A stretch of 64,000 bases of DNA from Siphonodentalium dalli. Its lineage: Eukaryota; Mollusca; Scaphopoda; Gadilida; Siphonodentaliidae. Every line of letters starts with the position of its first letter. Position 1 is the first letter of the stretch. Both the position numbers and the translations under genes were made by a program. Below the pieces are notes generated by a model, which worked only from the letters and a program-made list of their open reading frames with translations, ran no database searches and was not told the DNA's origin. Location of the stretch: the NCBI GenBank assembly GCA_032622095.1, contig CP136067.1:61638893-61702892 (forward strand), read 5' to 3'. Shown in pieces: positions 45,921-57,897 of this stretch.

Positions 45921-46759
45921 CTAATTGTATTAAATCCGTTGGGTGATGCGACTGCGGTCAATTTTGTTTCAGACGGACGCATCTTCGTCGCGTCGAATCT
46001 AATACATCGGTCCAATTATTGAAAGGTGGATTCCCGGTTACCGTCACAAAATGGTCACGCGTAGATATAGAGGCCTATATATACCGGTATGTTATACATA
46101 TATATACTAAAATACAGTATAAATTATGTATAAATATGTGCGCGAATCTATATATGTGCATATGTATATGAGGATGTATATAGTACATATAGTTATATAA
46201 TATACTATAAATGGCGCTACAAATAAATGTTATATCCTGCAACCAATTGCCATATATGTGTATACCATGCATGTAAATAGAGGTATACAAGAATTATTAT
46301 AAATCAGAGACTACCACCCCTACCCTTATAATAAGGAATACCGGAATATATGAATTATATATAATCCTTTATTTCCTCCATGTAATGGAGAGCTTAGAAT
46401 AAATGTATACAAATAACGATACAAATGAACAATAACACAAGAAAGAATACATCATGTGAGTATGTACAGTAAGTCAATCAGAGAAGGACATTCATGATAA
46501 TTATATCTACGGTTTTAATTTTATCAATTATGCAATAATATATTGTGAGAAATCAGGCACAAGTGTATAAACGATGTACCTGTTTAGCACGAGAGTATGG
46601 GGTTTCGGAATATTGGGATAAAATGCAATAAGATGCTATATTGACAAAACTAAATCGATGATACGCACCATAATATATTGTAGTTGGGATACTCGGACGG
46701 GTGCATGCATTATTTGAACTACATTGCTATAATACAATCATGGAATAATAGGTATGATA
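45921..46759. other. No recognised gene
   Basis: AT-rich sequence with TATATA-rich stretches near 46090-46200. Nothing else was identified. Confidence 0.4.
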
Positions 46760-49700
46760 TCATCAGATGCCCGGAGCAGCTCGTGATAATCGTTCAACAT
46801 GCGGAGCGTACTCCTTGTTATAAATATAATAAATTTGTTAATATCTGTTATTTTTTCCCGAACATGTGGTGGGATGCATGACATAAGTATCATCATCTGT
46901 TCGTAGGTGCATGGTTAGCTTGTAGATTTCTATGAAGCAAGGGATGTCAAAACGTTCAAGAAGTGTGAACCACATGTCGTTCCTTGCCGCAGATATTTCT
47001 GGACAGACAATGATGCTGTGTTCAACTTTGTTACTGTATTGTTTATTACAGAGCAAACACTTTCCGTTTTCGGGAATCACGGATTTGCTAAGAGCTTCGC
47101 TATTTCAGGGAATTGAACTTTGTATTGTGGATAAGCTCTACATGTGAACCATAACGGCGAAACAGCCAGTGAGCTGTAGCTATCTGAAAAGTGTTGAAGT
47201 GAACTTTCTCTATGAAGACGCGCTTTCCATGCCGCTTCATGGAAGTGTGATACTCCCTGGCAGACTAGCTGCTTCCATGCTTCCTTCGATGGGAAATTCT
47301 CGTTTTCAACGAAGGCAATTAAATGTGATTTGAGATTGTATTTCTCTCAGATTAAAATTATATCTGATATAAATGAATGCTCGTTTAAAGCGTCCCCTCT
47401 GATGGCGGTGTCTAAACGACACATGAAAATTTCTTTTGAAGATTTGATCAGGGATGTTCTACAAAGACTTCCGAGTAGTACGAGTTTGCGTTTGTCAATG
47501 AGGGCCGTAATGGGGAATGTGCCTAGGGGGCCCAGTACAACATCAGTTCGGGTCCTATATGGGAGCCCTTGAATTTGTTTTAGGCAAAATCGATGGGTTT
47601 TTTCCAATGAATTTTCGTTCGTTGTGGATATGCCGCAAAGAAATTCGCTCCCATATAGGCCTCTTGGTAAGACAATTGTGTTATATAACAGGTTTGAACT
47701 AAGTGGAGTTATTCCCCCAGCATACATACCCGCATTGCTCAGCATGAAATATGATGCTCTAAGTTTCTGACAAATGTGATTAGTGAGATTGTTCATCTGA
47801 TCCTTGTTATTGAGCGGAATACCAAGATGAGTAACTTGGTTCGACTCATGGATAGGTTTTCCATTTATAAGCCACGATTTTGTACTTCGAGATGTTTGAA
47901 CGGATGTGCGCTCATTGAACACTATTATTTTACATTTGTCTTGGTTATATTTAAATCTCCATTTTTGGCTGAATGTACTACATATGTTACACAATAGTTG
48001 TAGACCCGGAGCGGTTAAAGTCAGTAGAGTCATGTCATCTGCTTGGGTTGGTGAGGTACAATATGAGGGGCCAAAGCGCAAGCCATGTTTGCTCTGTTCA
48101 AGAGTGTGTAAAAGGTCGTCTATGAATATCATGTAGAACAGAAGGGACAAGATAATACCCTGTCTGGTTCCCTGTTGTATTTCGAAAAGGCGAGAAACAC
48201 AGCCATTGAACCGGACAGAGCACTTTAATCCACATAAGAGGGAGTTGATGATGTGCCAAATTTTCCCTTGGAAGCCACGCTGATATAGTTTGAGAAGAAG
48301 TCCGTTAGTCCAAACCGTATCAAAGGCTTTATGGACATCTAAGAAACATGCAAATAAGGTACTATGATTTTCGGCTGTGAACGATATTGATTCATGTATT
48401 ATAAATGAGGAGTTTAAACAGCTAATTCCTTTTTGGAAACCATGTTGAAGAGGGTGCACTTTCATGAGTTGCGGGGTATTGGTTTCAAGGCGCACGAGAA
48501 TTAGTTTCTCAAATATCTTGTATAGGATAGGAAGCAATGTGATGGCGCGGTAACTGTCAAACTGATTTTTGGGTTTGTTTCCTCCTTTATATAGAGGAAT
48601 TATCATGCCGACTTTTGCTTGTGCGGGTACGTGATTGAATTTTAGCATTTTCGACAGGAGCCTAACTATTGAGAGCTGGAGGAAATCACCACCATGTACA
48701 ATGTGCTCATAACACAATGAATCGAATCCGGGAGCTTTGCCTTTTTTGGCGGATTTCAGTACGTTTTTAAGCTCTTCTAAAGAAATTTCATAGCATAGTT
48801 CGGTATCAAGGTCTGATGTTTCGAGAAGCTGCGATAGTTCTTCGACTTGGTTATTGACATATGTATGGTGGTTTTCGTCGAAGTCATCGCTGACTAATGG
48901 GGAATAGAGGTTTTCAAAGTAAGATGCCCATGCTTGTATCACGTCACTTGGTTCTCTTAGTGTGGAACTATTTACTTCAAATAGATAATTTGACGTGATA
49001 CCTCTATTGAAGATTCTAAAAAAGGCGTTAATATCCATTTCTGCTAATCTATCAAGACGATCATCAAGTTGTTGGATGTGTTTTTCGTTTGATTTCCGAA
49101 ATTCACGACGAAATAAACATTTAGATTCCTTGTATGCTCGGTATGCAGGGTGTGGCTGATCCCGAGGTCTGGCATAAGAAATCCACTCACGTCGCCTCAG
49201 GACCATTTCGTTGTGGAGCTCCTTCAGAACATCATTCCAAAATGGTCTGAGGTGACGATTGAATTTCTTGGGTGGAATTGATATGCGAGCTGCGTCTGAT
49301 ACAATTGTGACTATTTCGTTGTAATACGCATCTATTTCGTTTTTGTTATTAATTGTACGAAATTCTAAGTTGTTGTGTATATAGAGCTGATATGCATCTA
49401 TGGAATGAGCGGAATGTATGGCACGTTTCCAGTCTATCTTTGGCATGGGTGTAGTTCTACTAGTTGACGTTGCACTATCATATAGGATTTTCAAAAATAT
49501 GGGGCGATGATTTGATACATTGGTGGCAGGGTCGTCCAGGACTTCAATGTGCTCAACTCTATGAAGTTCCGCGGAGGGTATAAGGATATGATCAATGATC
49601 GTACCCGGGCCACCGTCCGCGGGGACAAATGTGGTCTTGACACCTATAGATTCTGATTTGCAGTGCACAGATGATAATTTTACCATATCTAGCAGTTGTG

Positions 49701-50205
49701 CAAACGCTCTATTCCTCGCGTCGTGCTTTTCAAGGTTTCCATTGAAATCTCCCATCAGCATTAAATGGCCAAGGGATTTGAATATGGACATTAAATCATT
49801 CAGTTTGTGTATATATTCCTCATAGTGTTTTGTCGTGTAATTTGTTGAGGGTAGGTATACTTGAAAAATATATAAGAAGACGCCTGGTCCCAGTTGAAGT
49901 TGTATACCGCATATTCTATCGTCATCAATGTCAAGAACGGTTACTCTATCACTAATAGATTTCTTCCACATCAAGCATACACCGCCCTTGTATCTCCCCC
50001 TCTGAAATGGCAATCGTTGGGAGGAGTCACACACTGCATGATGAGTATACAAATCGTTTACAAGCTCAAGAAAGTGAACGTTATGTGAGTGAAGCCAATG
50101 TTCGGCTATTCCACATATATCGAGATCATGGTCAGACAATAATGTATTCAGGTATGCGCTATACTAGACATCAGGCCGGTACAGTTCCACGTAGCTATGT
50201 TTAAC
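46760..50205 (-). mobile_element. LINE copy 6: nearly intact ORF2 of a second LINE lineage
   Basis: The minus strand reads continuously from an ATG at about 50204 (MLNIATWNCTGLMSS, the first endonuclease block) to about 46760. Only three frame changes were seen: near 50155, near 47345 and near 47085. The C-terminal part after 47345 includes NENFPSKEAWKQLVCQGVSH and a knuckle CLLCNKQYSNKVEHSIIVC. The lineage differs from copies 1-5: its RT active site is QADD instead of FADD. Total length is about 1130 residues. The element is the youngest-looking LINE in the window. No ORF1 was identified upstream; a Cys-rich read near 50380-50460 is too short to judge. Confidence 0.85.
47347..50139 (-). CDS. 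LINE copy 6 ORF2 core: AP endonuclease and reverse transcriptase, 930 residues open
   Basis: Endonuclease at roughly residues 1-220: DICGIAEHWL, YKGGVCLMWKKS, HLMLMGDFNGNL, GGPGTIIDHILIP, ATNVSNHRPIFLKI (catalytic His). A linker with FWNDVLKELHNEM follows to about residue 430. RT at about 450-800: KGKAPGFDSLCYEHI, AKVGMIIPLYKGGN, FDSYRAITLLPILYKIFEKL, HPLQHGFQKGISCLNSSFI, FACFLDVHKAFDTVWTNGL, GTRQGIILSLLFYMIFIDDL, SPTQADDMTLLTL and FKYNQDKCKIIVFNE, then VTHLGIPLN. The catalytic aspartates are all present. The open stretch has no ATG at its 5' edge; the true start is about 65 bp upstream in another frame. It should catalyse target-primed reverse transcription if the frameshifts are real sequence. 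Confidence 0.9.
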   Translation of the reverse strand: MSDHDLDICGIAEHWLHSHNVHFLELVNDLYTHHAVCDSSQRLPFQRGRYKGGVCLMWKKSISDRVTVLDIDDDRICGIQLQLGPGVFLYIFQVYLPSTNYTTKHYEEYIHKLNDLMSIFKSLGHLMLMGDFNGNLEKHDARNRAFAQLLDMVKLSSVHCKSESIGVKTTFVPADGGPGTIIDHILIPSAELHRVEHIEVLDDPATNVSNHRPIFLKILYDSATSTSRTTPMPKIDWKRAIHSAHSIDAYQLYIHNNLEFRTINNKNEIDAYYNEIVTIVSDAARISIPPKKFNRHLRPFWNDVLKELHNEMVLRRREWISYARPRDQPHPAYRAYKESKCLFRREFRKSNEKHIQQLDDRLDRLAEMDINAFFRIFNRGITSNYLFEVNSSTLREPSDVIQAWASYFENLYSPLVSDDFDENHHTYVNNQVEELSQLLETSDLDTELCYEISLEELKNVLKSAKKGKAPGFDSLCYEHIVHGGDFLQLSIVRLLSKMLKFNHVPAQAKVGMIIPLYKGGNKPKNQFDSYRAITLLPILYKIFEKLILVRLETNTPQLMKVHPLQHGFQKGISCLNSSFIIHESISFTAENHSTLFACFLDVHKAFDTVWTNGLLLKLYQRGFQGKIWHIINSLLCGLKCSVRFNGCVSRLFEIQQGTRQGIILSLLFYMIFIDDLLHTLEQSKHGLRFGPSYCTSPTQADDMTLLTLTAPGLQLLCNICSTFSQKWRFKYNQDKCKIIVFNERTSVQTSRSTKSWLINGKPIHESNQVTHLGIPLNNKDQMNNLTNHICQKLRASYFMLSNAGMYAGGITPLSSNLLYNTIVLPRGLYGSEFLCGISTTNENSLEKTHRFCLKQIQGLPYRTRTDVVLGPLGTFPITALIDKRKLVLLGSLCRTSLIKSSKEIFMCRLDTAIRGDALNEHSFISDIILI

Positions 50206-51404
50206 ATGGTTATCAGTAGCAGGTGAAACAACGTTAGACATAGAATGCAGAATAATAATACATATAGGATAGAATTAGTTCAACAGATAACGGATGTGCA
50301 AGCCAAAGTGATAAATTTGGCATATACGGGAGGTTAGCAATATGCACGACACGTTATAGCTGTTTTCTCGCAATGAAGTCTTCATATGGTACCCAGTCTG
50401 AACAGGTAATATATCGGGGCCAACAGTCCGGACCTTTGCAGAAGGCAGCATCTGAGCACTTTTGTGTTGAACTTTTATCATTATATATTTTGTTATTTCC
50501 GTAATATTTGAGCTATTTTGTTAATTAATTCCTGAGCAGAGGTGCGAATTGCATTGCTTCTATGAAGAAGTGTCAATATTTGCTCCAAGCACTAATTTTG
50601 ACAGCCATTTTGAACGATACTTTAGCTATTACCAAATTGTTTAAGAGTGTGTCGCCAATCTAACACTTTCTATACAGTTGCCGCCATTTGGACTATCATG
50701 ATTGATTATATTGACAATTTCAGGCATAAATTAGATTGAATGTTTACAGGTAATAATTGGTTGTTCTTAACTCCCTCAGTTCGGGTTCGTTTCACAATAC
50801 AATATCGCTAGAAACACAAAATTATACCAAGATAAATTTGTTTAGGGATTGAAGTGGACTGAGAACAAAGAAATAATAAGTGTAATATATCCAAGGAAGA
50901 TTAGCCAACTCCGTGTTTCAACCACAACATCTAAACGAATAAGGACGAAATATATAATTTTCTATAAATTTGCAGCCATTTTGACTGCCATCATAAGTAT
51001 AGTAACCATATCAGGCCCAAACTATATTGCATTTTATTCGTTAATACTTCAACTGGCTTAATCAACTCCTTCAGATCTATTCATTTCACATTAAAATATA
51101 GCTGTAAACCGAAAGTGACGGTTTTCGGTGAAATGTCTTACTACCGGCACGTTCTTTATAATAATTTTATTTAATTATTGGAAGTAGCAGAAAACAAATG
51201 TACAACAAATTATACTTTCTAAATAATCGTAGGATATGAATAATAGGAAAACAAACTACAATTTTCAACCAGTTCCAAACAGTAGAAACTGATATAGAAG
51301 ATATGAATGAATATGTGTCTATATTTCCAATTCAGGTCACCATTTTCGCAGCCATCTTGCTATTGGAGTACCAACTTTTCCTGTAAAATGTAGTACAAGC
51401 AAGG
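50206..51404. repeat. LINE 5' flank and degenerate repeats of about 300 bp
   Basis: From about 50560, blocks GCAGCCATTTTGACtgcCATCAT, TTTCAGGC...AAA and AACTCCcTCAG.TC...TTTCACA recur near 50600-50790, 50970-51090 and 51330-51360 at low identity. No gene was identified. Confidence 0.5.
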
Positions 51405-52240
51405 TGGACTTTCTTCCCTGGTGAAGATCCCCCGATGATTCCCGATGCCATTCGGTATGTTTCGGAAACACACATTAATAACAAAAATTGCCACTGTAGT
51501 TTTGAAATTGTTTTAACATTTCCTCAATACGTGTTTCACATCTGTATTGTTACGTCTCAAATGAGATGCACAGTACAATACATTCATAACTATAATCTCC
51601 AAGCCGATCAACCATCACAGAGAAAACGGAGCAATAGAGACTGATAGTGACAGTGATTGAAATTGAAATTCGCAATGTGGGCCCTTCAAAACAACATTTA
51701 TGAATGAACTGTGACGTCACATGGAATCGCGTGCAAACATTCCAACGTGTATTCATGCGCACTATAACAAAATATTTCCTAGTATGTATCATTATTTGAA
51801 TGCCCCCCATGCTAGATAATATGGTAAAACATATCAGAAAGTAACTACTATATATGTTGAGTATTTTATTATATAAAAAACACAGGCGTTTGAGATTTTG
51901 TCCATCAAAATTAAATTTTTGTTCGACATAAGTATGCGCGTGCAATTGCAGGTTAGGAGAATTTAGCAAATCGAGTTAATCGTGTGATACAAACAAACTT
52001 GCAGGTTGGGACAATTTACTCAAGAAAACTAATCCAACGATTTTGGTTTAAAAAAAAACTCTTACAGTGAAATGGATTAAGTCACACGAATGGTAGATAA
52101 TGTGTTATATATACGCAGTGTGCTTGTACCAAGAATCTCCGTCGCGGTTTCGCTAGTGATGTTCGGGAATCTTCGGGGGATCTTCACACCGAGTGATGAT
52201 CGGGAATCTTCGGGGGATCTTCACCAGGGAAGAAAGACCA
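51405..52240. mobile_element. Element with about 36-bp inverted ends
   Basis: Left end GG.CTTTCTTCCCTGGTGAAG continues ATCCCCCGA.GATTCCCGAT, and its reverse complement ends at 52240. The right end contains a second, tandem copy of the terminal block (52150-52190). No target duplication is certain and no transposase was seen. Confidence 0.65.
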
Positions 52241-52525
52241 ATTTGGGTAGTACAATGCAATAGCACCCAATAATACATACATTTGTATTTATTTTATTAG
52301 ATATTGTCTCCAACAAAACGGATTTCAAAAACTGACATATTTCATATCGTCGATTGGCCATATTGGACGCCATCTTGAATTATAAGAAATGCTCAAGGAT
52401 GTGAACTCCACAACCACCCAGAAATTGAAGTGCATACCATCCAAAATCACAACCCGCTGAGAAAAAAACTTTAACAGAGAATTTTTACCTACCCCTAAAA
52501 ATTGGCCCTTTGTTCCGTGACTTCC
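52241..52525. other. No recognised gene
   Basis: Short spacer with CATATTGGACGCCATCTTG near 52358. Nothing else was identified. Confidence 0.4.
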
Positions 52526-52761
52526 TAATGGCACTTTCGGCGCGCGCCGAAAGAGACAAAAAGTGCGCCATTAGTAACGCACCGAAAGCGACAAAAAGTG
52601 CTTTCAGTACTTTCGGCGCACCGAAACATGCAAGCCCACTTTTTGTCGCCGAAAGCGACAAAAAATGCGCTATTAGAGCATGTTTCGGCGCGCCGAAAGC
52701 GACAAAAAGTGCGCCATTACCGCATGTTTCGGCGCAAATAATGGCGCATGTTTTGGCGCTT
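52526..52761. repeat. Palindromic GC-rich array
   Basis: Five variants of GAAAGcGACAAAAAgTGCGCcATTA are interleaved with the palindromes TTTCGGCGCGCCGAAA and CATGTTTCGGCGC, in both orientations. It is sharply richer in GC than the surroundings and can fold into nested hairpins. There is no coding support although all frames stay open for a while. Confidence 0.85.
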
Positions 52762-52779
52762 GAGTCATAAAAATTGGGT

Positions 52780-54600
52780 TTCGCCAGGGGCTTGCTTCAC
52801 TCATAATTGATGTACCAGTACTTATTTACTTGAAATTGGCCCAAAAACACCTATTTTCGTGTCATCAGCATCCATGTCCCATGAATGTGTTTCTCCATCC
52901 CGGATATCTAGTATATCTCCTGCACAGACATATACATATCCACGGTCATAAAAAGGGAATTAAGGGTCCCTGGGGGTTTGCTTCCCCTCATATGGTTTAC
53001 TTATTGACTTGAAATCTGGTACCCCCCTATGTTCATGTTATCAGCATCTCTGCCCCACGAATGTGTGTCTCCACCCCGGAGTTCTAGTAAATTTTAGTAA
53101 GGGGACATCACTGGCACAGATATATCGCATTTCCATGTCATAAAAAGGGAATTATGAGTTATTGGTGGACTGCTTCCCGCATAATTATGGTGGGCCCTCC
53201 AAACTTGAATTAAAGACATATTTCCAAATGCATATCAGCATCCGTGCCCCATGAGTGTGTCTCCACCCCGGAGTTCTAGTAAATTGAGATATGCCCATAT
53301 CGTTCTTATATTGAATGCTGCATTTTACATCCATATGAGCGTCTTTTTCCTCAAATACCCTCTATATGTGCTTAAAACGCAACATTCAAAATAATCACAT
53401 AATGTACTTCTTTTCACAAGAGCACGCTGTACAATGAAGCCTTTTCTCGAGAAAATAACCACAATTCAGCTTTTATTATTTGCGCGAGATCAACTCATTT
53501 GGCATTATTTGAAAACTCAAATACGCTACATATGTGGACCTAAAATCTGGTTATTAAAACAGCCCCATTTGGAAATATTTAAATATGAAATAAGCACGTA
53601 TTGTGCTTATTTTTAAGAAAACAAGACTGGAAAATAACACGAATAAACCAACTCACGGCCTACAATAATTATGAACGGTCTTTATACTGGGTTTTCATTG
53701 TGGACCGTGACATCCAACAGTTCAGAATCAAATAAGTCCAATATTAACATATTTGAATATTTATCTATTTAATTATGCACATACACCTCACGAGGAAAGA
53801 AAGCCCATAGCGACCGCTAATTCCATTTTTATGACATTAGAAATGGTATAGGTATGTGAACTTTATGTCACTTTAATAACAAAAATAGTAGCGCTTCGGG
53901 ATTGAGACATCAATTCTTGGGACCGGGATGTTGATGATATGCATATATATGGAAAGAGGGTTTTTCTTCAACTTTCGAGTCGATATGGGCCAATCATATG
54001 AGGGAAGCAAGCCCCATGTAACCCCTAAATACCATTTTACGGTACAGATCAGTGCAGGAGATGTCCCTTTACTTAAATACACTAGAGCTCCGGGTTGGAG
54101 ACAGTCATTCGTGGGGCAAGGATGCTGGTTTATTAAAATATGGGTTTTTTTAGTACACCATATGAGGGAAGCAAGCCCCCAGGGACCCCTAATTCCATTT
54201 TTATGACCATTGATATTGTATGTATCTGTGTAGGAGATGCCCCTTAATCAAATACACTAGAGCACCAGCAGGGTGGAGAAACATACATGGGGCAGGGATG
54301 CTGATGATATGAAAATAGGTTGTTTTTTTTTTACCCAATTTTAAGTCAATAAGTACACCATATGAGGGAAGCCATCCCACAGGGACCCCTAATCCCTTTG
54401 TGTGACCATCAAAATTGTATATATCTGTGCAGGAGATGTTCATTTACTGGAATTTACTAGAACTCCGAGTCTCCGAGACACATTCATGGGCACGTATGCT
54501 GATATGCATTTGGAAATGTTTTTTTATTCAAATTTCGAGTCTATAGATAGGCCCACCATATGCGGAAAGCAGTCCACCAGTAACTGACAAGAAAACCATA
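52780..54600. repeat. Foldback of two inverted minisatellite arrays
   Basis: Left arm (52780-53300) has about three units of 180-200 bp containing CATCAGCATCC.TGCCCCA, GTGT.TCTCCACCCCGGAGTT and CATAAAAAGGGAATTA. The right arm (53830-54600) has about four units of the reverse complement (GGGGCA.GGATGCTGATGATATG, AGGGAAGCAAGCCCCCAGGG). The arms are separated by about 500 bp of AT-rich sequence. An isolated unit lies at 61640-61860. Confidence 0.8.
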
Positions 54601-54650
54601 GTCAGAAATGGAAACGCCACCAAGATCATATTATTAGCCATAAATATAAA

Positions 54651-54705
54651 TCATAATATAAAATATATTGGTTACATGAATGGACCGCCTCAGAATTCCG
54701 TTAAG
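54651..54705. repeat. 55-bp direct repeat outside the 55-kb foldback, copy 1
   Basis: AATATAAAATATATTGGTT then CTCAGAATTCCGTTAA; the same order recurs at about 55902-55957. The pair brackets the foldback element at 55097-55799. Confidence 0.65.
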
Positions 54706-55096
54706 ATAAGTAATTCTTCAAATTATTACAATGAACTATACGGCTTATAAATTACTGCAGGTTTCTCATTCGCCACACCAGAATGCTTCTAAATGCGGAT
54801 CAAAGCTAAGAGTGCGTGGCACAGCCATTGTTCATAGACATTTTACAGATAGCGAGAATGATGCATGCTGGGAACGAAAGCATCCACAGCAAAGCCATGT
54901 GCTTACGGAGGCATGCGTTTATTATAGGGGATTTATGGTGGGCCTATAAAACTAATTATAACTTTGTTATCTGTCATAGTTTATGCGTGAAATTTTAAAC
55001 ATATATACCTGGACATCTACCCCTTCCAGAATGTTGAAAAACATTTTCAGTTGCTCATCGTATTTTTATAGACGAAATAGTCCGAAATTCCAGAAA

Positions 55097-55799
55097 ATTG
55101 CGCTAACTGCTCAATGTTTTAATGTGTTACAAAACGTCTGATAAAAATAGTTCTATCGGGAATATTCACACCATTTTTTTTCAGAGAACATAGTGTAAAT
55201 ATAGTCCTATCGGGATATCGTAAAGGAGATTAATTAAACACCTCAGACTGCCGAAACTGACGACATTAAATTCGCTTTTTCGTGTCCCACGGAAATGAAA
55301 CTTGTCTGTCCATTGATCACGTTATTTATTTGACATAGTATTTTTTTCTTCTGTTGTATTTGAACACTTGTTGCACGCGCAGGCTGCACGATCATAATAA
55401 CTTCAACCGATAAGCGCCGACTGATACCCGCGCAACAGTTTGTCTCAAATAAATTGTTATCAAAACGCAGGTTTATGGCCGCGGACATAAGCCGATTCAG
55501 TTATCCATGAACTTGACTGAAAAATTGTGATTCTATCACCATTAGCCACGAAAATGGGACCTCTAAACAGGCAAGTTTGATTTTCGGGGGACACGAACAA
55601 GCGAATTTATTGTCGGCAGTTTCGGCAGTCTGAGGGTTAACTAATCCCGAATTAAACGGAACTACTTTACGATAGTCCGATAGGACTATGTTTACTCTAT
55701 GCATGTTCTCTGAAAAAATAGTGTGAATATTCCAGATAGAACTCTTTTTATCAGACGTTGTGTAACACCTTAAAACATTGAGCAGTTATAGCGCAAACC
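55097..55799. mobile_element. Foldback element with about 215-bp inverted arms
   Basis: Arms 55097-55310 and 55568-55799 are reverse complements: AACTGCTCAATGTTTTAA, AACGTCTGATAAAAA, GGAATATTCACAC, TTTTTTCAGAGAACAT, ATAGTCCTATCGG, CTCAGACTGCCGAAACTG and CGTGTCCC occur in mirrored order. The 257-bp loop holds no recognisable gene. Target duplication is unclear. Confidence 0.85.
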
Positions 55800-55957
55800 G
55801 AAATGTGTTGTCTTGCAAGATATCCCACCGCTTTAGCTAAATTTACCTTCCTACAATATCCATAAAGAGGATCATATATTATATACCCACGGTTTTAATT
55901 ATAGAATATAAAATATATTGGTTTCGCGAATGACCAACTCAGAATTCCGTTAAAATA

Positions 55958-57369
55958 ACAATAACAACCAGCACCTATAACGAACCGTTTTACTGGACTT
56001 GGCCTACTGGTCGCGTAGTTCCGACTTTTAAATAAACGGAATTTCCAACTCTATAAATAAAAGCCCCACAATGCATTCGCCCTGTCCACCACGCAATATC
56101 AAAATATCAGCAGCTAGATACACCACAGGTGGCGTAATAAATGCTCTTTATTATTTCCATATCAGGAATACAGTAACAAACAAGACAGCAGTAAAATAAA
56201 TGGGGACAAAAAGTTAGTGTAATCATGTATGAAATTTCCAACTGTTAAAATTCTTTATAACAGTTGTGACTCCCACCCCCTCAAAATACCTCCATCATTC
56301 GATCCCCGTCCCCATCATAATGGGGACAATAATTACTAGTTGGGATACCAGGCAATGGTAACCATGTATTTTAACCTTTATGTTGTAGTGTAATAATGTA
56401 TGAAATTTCCAACTACATGTGCATTAACTTTTTTTTACAAAAGTTGTGAATCATACACACTCAAAATCTAACTTCCACCCCCACCCCACTACACTGTCCC
56501 TTCCACTTAAAAACATTCTGGAGATCAAGTTGGCCACAGGTGTTCAGTTATTATACCCCACGTGTCTTGGACTGTTGCCAAATTCACAGTGCTCCATTAG
56601 AGGGCCTGCTTGGACTGTTGCCAAATTCACAATGTTAACTGCAGAGAGGTTGTATGTTATTGGAGACGTTCTAATATGACAATAGGCTGGCCTAATTAAC
56701 GAACCATGCACAGCTAAATACACACAAGCAACTTTTAATCTTCAAATAGATACAATTGTCGGCCTCCAAAATTCAATATACTTTCTTATATACAAACAAA
56801 CATTGAACTCATACCATTGTTTCACTTAACCAAAATAGCGAATTTCCCCAAAAGAACGCATATAGACTGCGCATGCGCAATTATATTAAAATACCCACAA
56901 TACACTTCACGAGGCTCTCAATGGGTTATAATATTTGTTTTCCAAATTTGTTTTATCTTCAACTAAAAACAAATAGTCTATCGAAATAACTTTCAAATTA
57001 ATATTACACGTTTCTATAAATAAGCAAATTAGTATATATAAACAAAGCGTATTTCATTAATATTTGACTACAAAAAATACTCGGAACACAACTGTAAATA
57101 AACTAACTTGAGACTCTCAGTCACTCACACCGTCACAGTCTCAGTCTCACTATCGAGCTGACACTCAGAACTTGGAAATTCGCCATTTTTCTTCAAACAA
57201 TTTTATTCTTTACAAAATACAAATTATCGGGTTAACATAAAACCATTCAAAAATTGAAACAAACTTAAATAATAAATAAATTAAACCATAAACTCTTACC
57301 ATAATTACAGAAAATAAAAGATGGCCGTTACTACAAAAAAAACAGACATGCGCACTCCAATTAAAATTA
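55958..57369. other. No recognised gene; hAT-family-like remnants
   Basis: GTGTAATcATGTATGAAATTTCCAACT-type blocks at 56218 and 56390 resemble the interior of the hAT-like element at 26921. A block CATTCGCCCTGT...AGGTGGCGTAATAA at 56075-56145 recurs at 57890-57965. A terminal TGCGCATGCGCAA palindrome is near 56868. Confidence 0.45.
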
Positions 57370-57897
57370 CCCATAATTCAGTTCACTACACCAGGGGCTC
57401 CCAACAGGTTATACAATATTTTCAGGCTATCAGATTATTTATATTTTCGACTTTAAGTTTACAATTTGAGCCTGTCCTCACTCTATCGATACGATTTATC
57501 ATAAATATATTATACACCAGTGGCGTTAACTTTACAACTTCGGCATCTACGTGATTATATCGGTACGATTCAGTAAGGTACAAACAATCTCCATAAAATA
57601 CCCACAATTCAGTTCACTACATGCAGGGGCTCCCAATAGGTTATTCCCATTTATTATGGGCTCCCAATAGGTTATACAATATTTTCAGGCTATCAGATTA
57701 TTTATATTTTCAACAACATATTATTACACCGGTGACTTTAAGTTTACAATTTGAGCCTGTCCTGACTCTATCGATAGGATTTATCATATTTTCATAAACG
57801 TATTATACACCGCTGGCGTTAACTTTACAATTTCGGCATCTACGTGATTATATCGGTACGATTGAGTAAGGTACAAACAATCTCCAAGAATACATTC
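57370..57897. repeat. Tandem duplication of about 230-290 bp
   Basis: Units at 57370-57600 and 57601-57897 both begin CCCAtAATTCAGTTCACTAC and include CAGGGGCTCCCAA, TTTGAGCCTGTCCT and GGCATCTACGTGATTATATC. The second unit contains an extra internal duplication of the CTCCCAATAGGTTAT block. Confidence 0.85.

Noticed and set aside
52526-52761. CRISPR-like look of regularly spaced palindromic repeats
   Set aside because: Eukaryotic context, no unique spacers of even length, units overlap and change orientation, and no cas genes.
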